Positions 58,454 through 64,000 of a DNA stretch of 64,000 nt are shown here, in pieces (position 1 is the stretch's first letter; every line of letters begins with the position of its first letter). The stretch is taken from positions 248,001-312,000 of the forward strand of contig NZ_CANMRY010000003.1 of NCBI RefSeq assembly GCF_947500405.1. Reading direction: 5' to 3'. The DNA is from an uncultured Maribacter sp. (GTDB taxonomy: Bacteria; Bacteroidota; Bacteroidia; Flavobacteriales; Flavobacteriaceae). Position numbers and translations under genes: made by a program. The notes below the pieces were generated by a model. It saw only the letters and a program-made list of their open reading frames with translations, had not been told where the DNA came from and searched no databases.

Positions 58454-60748
58454 CTAATCTTGCTTATTGCTAATAGTTAAGGAACCCATTTTTATCAAAT
58501 CCGAGTGATTAATAAAAAACCCTTTTATATTCGTATTGCCTAATTTAACGCCCTTAATCTTACCTTTTTTATTTCCCCCTCCTTTAATAACTAATTGGCT
58601 ATTTTTATAATATTTATTATTCAACCTTATTGTAATCTTATCAAAAACAGGAGTAGTAATAGCATATTTAGGTTCTGCAGGAGTTACTGGATAAATTCCC
58701 ATCATAGAAAAAACAGCCCAAGCACTCATAGTACCTGTATCATCATTTCCTGGAAGTCCGTTTGGTGTGTTTTTGAAGTATTTTTTTAATAGTTCATGCA
58801 CTTTTTGTCCCGTTTTATATTCTTGCCCTTTTATATGATTAAACAAAAATGGATAATTTATATCTGGCTCATTAGCCATATCAAACTGGTTTTTCTTAAA
58901 AACATCTTCCAATCTATTTACAAAAGGTGTATCGCCTCCCATTAATTCTATAAGCCCTTTAGTATCATGAGAAACCATAAAGGTGTATTGCCATGCATTA
59001 CCTTCTATAAAACCTAAGTTTTTCTGAAAATTAGCACCCGCTTCAGGATTATATGGTGCTACCCAACTCCCATCATGATTTTTAGGACGCAATAAATTCA
59101 ATTCTTTATCAAAGAGTTTTCTATATGAAATAGAGCGTTTAGAAAACACCTCATAATCTTCCTTTTTATCTAATACTTTGGCTAATTGCGCAATAGCAAA
59201 ATCTGAAACATTATACTCTTGGGTGGTTGATACTGAGCCGCTATAAACAGTTGTTGTAGTTAAATACCCTTTATTAATATAATCTTTAATACCTGGGCGC
59301 AACGGGTTATTATCTAATTGTGTTGCACTCTTTTTCATGGCCTCATAAGCTTTTTCAACATCAAAATCTTGAATACCTTTTAAATAAGTATCTGCTATAA
59401 TAATACCCGCTGGATCGCCTACCATGGTTGTGGTTTCAGTTGCATTTAGTTCCCATTTTGGTAACCAACCTGATTCATCATAAATCTGCAACATACTTTT
59501 TACCATATTCGATTGTTGTTCTGGATATACCAAACTCATCAATTGGTGCAAATTCCTGTAAGTATCCCATAACGAAAATACAGTGTAACGCGTACCATCG
59601 GTTTTTAAAGTTTCCCTAGTTTTCATTTTTGGATACTCGCCGTTAAAATCGTTTAAAGTATTAGGGTGAATTAATGTATGATATAAAGCAGTGTAAAAAA
59701 TAGTTTTATCATCGGCTGTACCGCCTTCAACTTCTATTCTCGATAAATACGTGTTCCATTCTTTTTTAGCATCAGCAAGAATATCGTCAAAACTTTTATC
59801 TGCTGTTTCTTTTTCTAAATTTTCACGTGCATTTTCTATGCTCACGTAGGAGACGCCTATTTTCATTTCAACCGTTAATGGTTTATCAAACTTATAACGC
59901 ATAAACGCACCAATACTATCGCCAACCACTTCTTTTGTATAGTTTTCTTTAATTCGTGTTTCGGCATTATACGTCATCCAGTCTGCTTCCACACCTGTGT
60001 AGTTTCTTGGTTTTTTCCAAATACCAAATTCATCAGCAGGTTTTGAAAAGCGCGCTACAAAATAAACAGGATAAGCTTCTTCTGGTTTGTAATAACAAAA
60101 TGACCCTACGCTACGCATTCCTTCAATTTCAGTAGACGATACCACTTTTACCATAGCACCTTCTTCATTCGTTAATCCTAAACCTAGATTTAAAAGAATA
60201 TTAGCATCTCCAGCAGGAAAATGATATTTACTTACACCTACTCGTGTTGTAGCCGTAGCTTCAACTTTCACATTGTATTTATCAATTTTATTGCTGTAAT
60301 AACCTACAGTTGCGTTTTCTTCTGAATAAGTTGAACCATATTTTAAATGATTTGTTTCTAAACTCCCTATTGTTGGCATTGCTAAAATTACGCCAAGCTC
60401 TGGGCAACCCACACCACTTAAATTAACATGACTAAAGCCCGTTAAAAAAGGGTTTTCATTGATATACGGTGTTGATAACCAACGGCTATCTTTTTCTAAA
60501 GGTAAGTTTTGATGACCTGCTACATTAAACGGCGATACATTAGCCATACCACGAACCGCAATAGGACCAGGATTGGTGGTTCCAAAATTGGAAGTTCCTA
60601 TAAACGGATTTACATATTGCGTGAAATCTTTTAATTTCTCAATTTCTTTTTTCGCTGTAGCATCTTTTAAAGTCTCATTTTTACATCCTAAAAAAGAAAT
60701 AAAAAGAACAACTAATAATCGAGATAATACTATTGAAAAAGATTTCAT
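58454..60748 (-). CDS. GH92 alpha-mannosidase lipoprotein
   Basis: A 764-residue lipoprotein (LLVVLFISFLGCKNE, Cys22). GH92 landmarks are YVNPFIGTSNFGTTNPGPIA, FSHVNLSGVGCPELGVIL, FSLWDTYRNLHQLMSLVYPE, GFIEGNAWQYTFMVSHDTKG (general-acid Glu) and GNDDTGTMSAWAVFSMMGIY (base Asp pair). The Tyr of the usual SAWYVF is Ala here. It starts 8 bp after the GH92 at 60757, in the same unit as manA. The leading position of manA and GH92 genes before SusC reverses the order of the first locus. Confidence 0.94.
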   Translation of the reverse strand: MKSFSIVLSRLLVVLFISFLGCKNETLKDATAKKEIEKLKDFTQYVNPFIGTSNFGTTNPGPIAVRGMANVSPFNVAGHQNLPLEKDSRWLSTPYINENPFLTGFSHVNLSGVGCPELGVILAMPTIGSLETNHLKYGSTYSEENATVGYYSNKIDKYNVKVEATATTRVGVSKYHFPAGDANILLNLGLGLTNEEGAMVKVVSSTEIEGMRSVGSFCYYKPEEAYPVYFVARFSKPADEFGIWKKPRNYTGVEADWMTYNAETRIKENYTKEVVGDSIGAFMRYKFDKPLTVEMKIGVSYVSIENARENLEKETADKSFDDILADAKKEWNTYLSRIEVEGGTADDKTIFYTALYHTLIHPNTLNDFNGEYPKMKTRETLKTDGTRYTVFSLWDTYRNLHQLMSLVYPEQQSNMVKSMLQIYDESGWLPKWELNATETTTMVGDPAGIIIADTYLKGIQDFDVEKAYEAMKKSATQLDNNPLRPGIKDYINKGYLTTTTVYSGSVSTTQEYNVSDFAIAQLAKVLDKKEDYEVFSKRSISYRKLFDKELNLLRPKNHDGSWVAPYNPEAGANFQKNLGFIEGNAWQYTFMVSHDTKGLIELMGGDTPFVNRLEDVFKKNQFDMANEPDINYPFLFNHIKGQEYKTGQKVHELLKKYFKNTPNGLPGNDDTGTMSAWAVFSMMGIYPVTPAEPKYAITTPVFDKITIRLNNKYYKNSQLVIKGGGNKKGKIKGVKLGNTNIKGFFINHSDLIKMGSLTISNKQD

Positions 60749-60756
60749 ATTTGGAA

Positions 60757-63111
60757 TTATTTTAAATTTGAACTCAACGAATACGGCACAGTATCAGCAT
60801 CACTAGCCCATTTTTTATTTGGTGTACTATCCATTTCAAAATATAATTCACCTCCATTTTGAATAGCATCAAACGTAATAAATGATTTGTTATGAGCTTC
60901 GGAATTTAAAGTTGCCGATTGAATATAAAAATTCTCTTTTGAATTATTAGGTGCCGAAATTTGAAACGTTTTTCCATTTTCTAAATGTATGGTTGCTTTT
61001 TTAAATAAAGGACTGCCAATAACATATTGATTTACGGCTGGCGTAACAGGATAAAAACCTAATGCGCTAAATACGTACCAAGCTGATGTTTGTCCGTTAT
61101 CCTCATCTCCACAATACCCATCTGGTGTTGGCGTGTATAATTTTGTTAATACCTCTCTGATTTTTTCTTGCGTTTTATAACTTGTATTTGCATAATTATA
61201 CAGATAAATCATGTGTTGAATAGGTTGATTACCATGCGCATAGTTCCCCATATTCATAATTTGCATTTCTCTTATTTCGTGAATGGTAAAGCCGTAATAC
61301 GAATTATCAAAATCTGGCGGCATGTTAAACACAGCATCCAATTGGTTTACAAAAGCTTCTTTCCCTCCCATTAAATCAATTAAACCATTGACATCATGAA
61401 AAACAGACCATGTGTAATGTAGACTGTTACCTTCGGTAAACGCATCGCCCCATTTTAATGGATTAAAAGGCGATTGAAACGAACCGTCTTCATTTTTACC
61501 ACGCATCCAACCTGTTTCAGAATCAAATAAATTCTTATAATTTAAAGAACGTTTATAAAATGTATTTGCCAAATCTTCGTCACCTAGTTTTTTTGCCATT
61601 TGCGCAATTGTAAAATCGGCATAAGCATATTCAAGGGTTCGGGCAGCGTTTTCTTTTATCCCAACATTGTAAGGCACATAACCTAATTTGTTATAATAAT
61701 TAACCCCTTCTCGTCCTACTGATTTAATCACTTTTCCACCTCTAGAAAGCGGTCTATTTTCTGCTGTAGTCGCATTTTTAATCATGGCTTCTAAAAGCAA
61801 ATCAACATTATCTATAGTAACACCTTTTAAAAATGCATCTGAAATAATTGGAGATGAATTAGAACCTATCATACAATCGCGATGTCCAGGACTAGCCCAT
61901 TCTGGCAACCAACCAGATTCTTTGTAGGTATTTGCCAATCCTTCCATAATTTGGCTATTTAGCTCTGGGTAGACCATATTGAAAAAAGGAAAAACAGCTC
62001 TAAAGGTATCCCAAAATCCGTTATCGGTAAACATATAACCTGGTAAAACTTCGCCGTTATACGGACTGTAATGCACTATGTTATTGTCTTTATCTAATTC
62101 GTGTAATTTTCTTGGGAATAATAAAACACGATATAAACAAGAATAAAAGGTTCTGATGTTATCTATATTATCATCTTCAATTGTAATTTTATTTAACTCG
62201 GTTTCCCATGATGCCTTTGCTTTTGCTAACGTATTATCAAAAGTATCGGCTCCTATTTCTCGGTTTAAATTGAGTTCTGCTTGCTCTAAACTTATAAATG
62301 ATGATGCTACTTTTACATGAACTACTTCGCCTCGTTTTGTTTTAAAACCTACAATGGCTCCAACATGTTCTCCCTCGCTTTCTTTAGAGTTTTTTAATAG
62401 TTTCCAATTATCGCCCCAAGTGTGCGTTACTTCAAAATCTTTATCAAATTCTGCCACAAAATAGTTGTGAAAATTTTCTGGAACGCCTCCTTTATTATTT
62501 CTACAGTAGCCTATAATTTTTCGTTCTTCGGGTATAATTTTAACCATAGATCCTTTAAAAAAAGCATCTAATAGAATGTAAGATTGATTATCTGGAAAGG
62601 TGAATTTAAAGTGAGCTGCTCGCTCTGTTGGTGTAACCTCAGCAGTAACATCATAATCTGCTAAATACACACTATAATGGTGTGGTTTTACAGTTTCTGC
62701 TTTATGAGAAAACCAAGATTGACGTTCGTCTTCTTGATATTTTAAATCGCCCGTTACCGCCATTAATGAAAATGCGGCATAATCGTTTATCCACGGACTA
62801 GGTTGGTGGGTTTGTTTAATCCCTCGAATCTTGTTTTCATCGTACTTGTATGTCCAACCATCTCCCATTTTGGAAGTCATTGGTGTCCAAAAATTCATTC
62901 CCCAAGGTGTTGCAATTGCTGGGTATGTATTTCCGTTTGATAAATCGAAAGAAGAGTCTGTTCCCATTAAAGGGTTTACAAAATCTACTAAACTTTCGCT
63001 TTCCGAAATTATATTCGAAGTACTTTCTTTTTCCGCTTCTTGATTACAAGAAAACATACTTAAAAATAATACACAAAATAAATATTTAACTGTCTTCATG
63101 CATCTTTTCAT
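60757..63111 (-). CDS. GH92 alpha-mannosidase lipoprotein
   Basis: A 784-residue lipoprotein (VLFLSMFSCNQEAEKES, Cys22). GH92 landmarks are DFVNPLMGTDSSFDLSNGNT, KQTHQPSPWINDYAAFSL, DNGFWDTFRAVFPFFNMVYP, DAFTEGNSLHYTWSVFHDVN (general-acid Glu) and GDEDNGQTSAWYVFSALGFY (base acids). Its ATG overlaps the manA stop by one base (TAATG), indicating translational coupling. An internal Met5 (MKTVKYLF) is an alternative start and would give a more typical signal peptide. The KQTHQPSPWINDY loop, in place of the NGVGCP type of others, suggests a separate GH92 subgroup. Confidence 0.94.
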   Translation of the reverse strand: MKRCMKTVKYLFCVLFLSMFSCNQEAEKESTSNIISESESLVDFVNPLMGTDSSFDLSNGNTYPAIATPWGMNFWTPMTSKMGDGWTYKYDENKIRGIKQTHQPSPWINDYAAFSLMAVTGDLKYQEDERQSWFSHKAETVKPHHYSVYLADYDVTAEVTPTERAAHFKFTFPDNQSYILLDAFFKGSMVKIIPEERKIIGYCRNNKGGVPENFHNYFVAEFDKDFEVTHTWGDNWKLLKNSKESEGEHVGAIVGFKTKRGEVVHVKVASSFISLEQAELNLNREIGADTFDNTLAKAKASWETELNKITIEDDNIDNIRTFYSCLYRVLLFPRKLHELDKDNNIVHYSPYNGEVLPGYMFTDNGFWDTFRAVFPFFNMVYPELNSQIMEGLANTYKESGWLPEWASPGHRDCMIGSNSSPIISDAFLKGVTIDNVDLLLEAMIKNATTAENRPLSRGGKVIKSVGREGVNYYNKLGYVPYNVGIKENAARTLEYAYADFTIAQMAKKLGDEDLANTFYKRSLNYKNLFDSETGWMRGKNEDGSFQSPFNPLKWGDAFTEGNSLHYTWSVFHDVNGLIDLMGGKEAFVNQLDAVFNMPPDFDNSYYGFTIHEIREMQIMNMGNYAHGNQPIQHMIYLYNYANTSYKTQEKIREVLTKLYTPTPDGYCGDEDNGQTSAWYVFSALGFYPVTPAVNQYVIGSPLFKKATIHLENGKTFQISAPNNSKENFYIQSATLNSEAHNKSFITFDAIQNGGELYFEMDSTPNKKWASDADTVPYSLSSNLK

Positions 63112-64000
63112 TAATAATACGATTCTAAAATTTTAGCCCCTTTTGATTCTAATTCTAGTTCATTTAAACTTGCAGGAATTAAAATTGTTTCCCCTTTTTT
63201 AATATCGTAGCGTTCACCATAACAACTTAAATTAGCTGCACCTTCAACACACGTATAAATAACGAAAGAATCTACATTTGAATAGTCTTTTTTCATCGCA
63301 CCATCTAATGCAATAATATTGGTTTTAAAATATGGCGAATGCACTAGTGTATTTGATTTATTTGTCTCTACTTTGTAATCTGTTTTATAAGCATCGTGCA
63401 CTTCATAGTCTATAACATCAATTGCTAAATCGTTATGCAACTCGCGCTTTTCACCCGTTTTAGCATCTACTCTATCGTAATCATAAATTCTATAGGTAAT
63501 ATCTGATGTTTGCTGAATTTCAGCTAATAAAACACCAGCACCAATAGCATGGACTCTACCCGTTGGAATATAAAATGTATCGCCTTTTTCTACAATTTCA
63601 TGATGCATTACATTTAAAATCGTATTATTTTCTAAATGGGTTTTATAGTCTTTTTGATTTATTTTTTCATCAAAACCAACAATTAATTCTGCATCTTTAT
63701 CGGCTCCCATAACATACCACATTTCATTTTTACCAAACGAATTATGACGCTCTTTTGCTATCTCATTACTTGGGTGCACTTGTATGGATAATGGTGTTTT
63801 AGCATCAATAAATTTAATGAGTAACGGGAATTTATCGCCAAAGGTTTCGTAGACACTATTACCTACAAAATCGCCTTTAAACTCATTTATTAATGCTTTT
63901 AAACTTTTACCTTTAAGAAGCCCTTCTGCAACCAAGGTTTCATCATTTTCAACTCCTGAAATCTCCCAAGATTCTCCTATGCTTTCTTCTGTATAATCTT
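63111..64000 (-). CDS. manA: Mannose-6-phosphate isomerase, class I (5' end outside window)
   Basis: The reading frame is open to the right edge, so the start lies outside; about 296 residues are visible, beginning within DYTEESIGESWEISGVENDE. Family motifs are IGESWEIS, PLLIKFIDAKTPLSIQVHPS with Zn-binding Gln and His, GKNEMWYVMGADKDAELIVG, FYIPTGRVHAIGAGVLLAEI and SDITYRIYDYDR. A short C-terminal cupin-like domain follows. The enzyme interconverts mannose-6-phosphate and fructose-6-phosphate in the cytoplasm and so feeds liberated mannose to glycolysis. Its stop overlaps the GH92 start (TAATG). No mannose kinase is seen in the window. Confidence 0.95.
   Translation of the reverse strand, partial: DYTEESIGESWEISGVENDETLVAEGLLKGKSLKALINEFKGDFVGNSVYETFGDKFPLLIKFIDAKTPLSIQVHPSNEIAKERHNSFGKNEMWYVMGADKDAELIVGFDEKINQKDYKTHLENNTILNVMHHEIVEKGDTFYIPTGRVHAIGAGVLLAEIQQTSDITYRIYDYDRVDAKTGEKRELHNDLAIDVIDYEVHDAYKTDYKVETNKSNTLVHSPYFKTNIIALDGAMKKDYSNVDSFVIYTCVEGAANLSCYGERYDIKKGETILIPASLNELELESKGAKILESYY

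Overview
The window is AT-rich, tightly packed DNA from a member of the Bacteroidota, most likely Flavobacteriaceae. The basis is two SusC/SusD pairs, a hybrid two-component sensor with an AraC output domain, many lipoprotein glycosidases, TAnnTTTG-type promoter boxes and absence of clear Shine-Dalgarno sites. No rRNA, tRNA, CRISPR, insertion sequence or prophage gene was seen. The whole window is one large accessory glycan-utilisation region. It carries six GH92 and three GH38 alpha-mannosidases, one GH125, one GH115 alpha-glucuronidase, one GH28-like protein and one PNGase F homologue.

Layout. (A) 1-7229, minus strand: an operon of GH38, RraA-like aldolase, MFS sugar porter, cupin, SDR dehydrogenase and a lactonase cut by the window edge. 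(B) 7294-9778, minus: a LacI regulator and a FucP-type MFS permease. (C) 9925-32188, minus: a ten-gene polysaccharide utilisation locus in the order SusC, SusD, GH92, GH28-like, GH92, GH125, PI-PLC-like lipoprotein, GH115, metallophosphoesterase lipoprotein, hybrid sensor-regulator. (D) 32589-35069, plus: myo-inositol oxygenase and a sodium:solute symporter. (E) 35173-41465, minus: CoA transferase and two GH92, one with an inserted PA14 domain. (F) 41881-49109, plus: two tandem paralogous GH38 enzymes. (G) 49212-64000, minus: a second locus of mannose-6-phosphate isomerase (cut by the edge), two GH92, SusC, SusD, a two-LamG surface lipoprotein, a second FucP-type permease and PNGase F.

How it may work. 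PNGase F would release N-glycans from glycoprotein. SusC/SusD pairs would import oligosaccharides. GH92, GH38 and GH125 would trim alpha-mannosides. FucP-type permeases would import monosaccharide, and ManA would feed mannose-6-phosphate to glycolysis. A LacI-type palindrome (ACTAAATCGGTTTAGT, or its reverse complement) occurs upstream of lacI, of the GH38 operon and of the tandem GH38 genes. It links parts A, B and F into one likely regulon, separate from the hybrid-sensor locus C.

The most unusual feature is a set of inositol-related genes among the alpha-mannosidases: a PI-PLC-like lipoprotein, a phosphoesterase, myo-inositol oxygenase, a solute:sodium symporter and an alpha-glucuronidase. 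I infer, without proof, that the region may also dismantle mannosylated inositol phospholipids such as GPI anchors or glucuronate-bearing inositol phosphoceramides.
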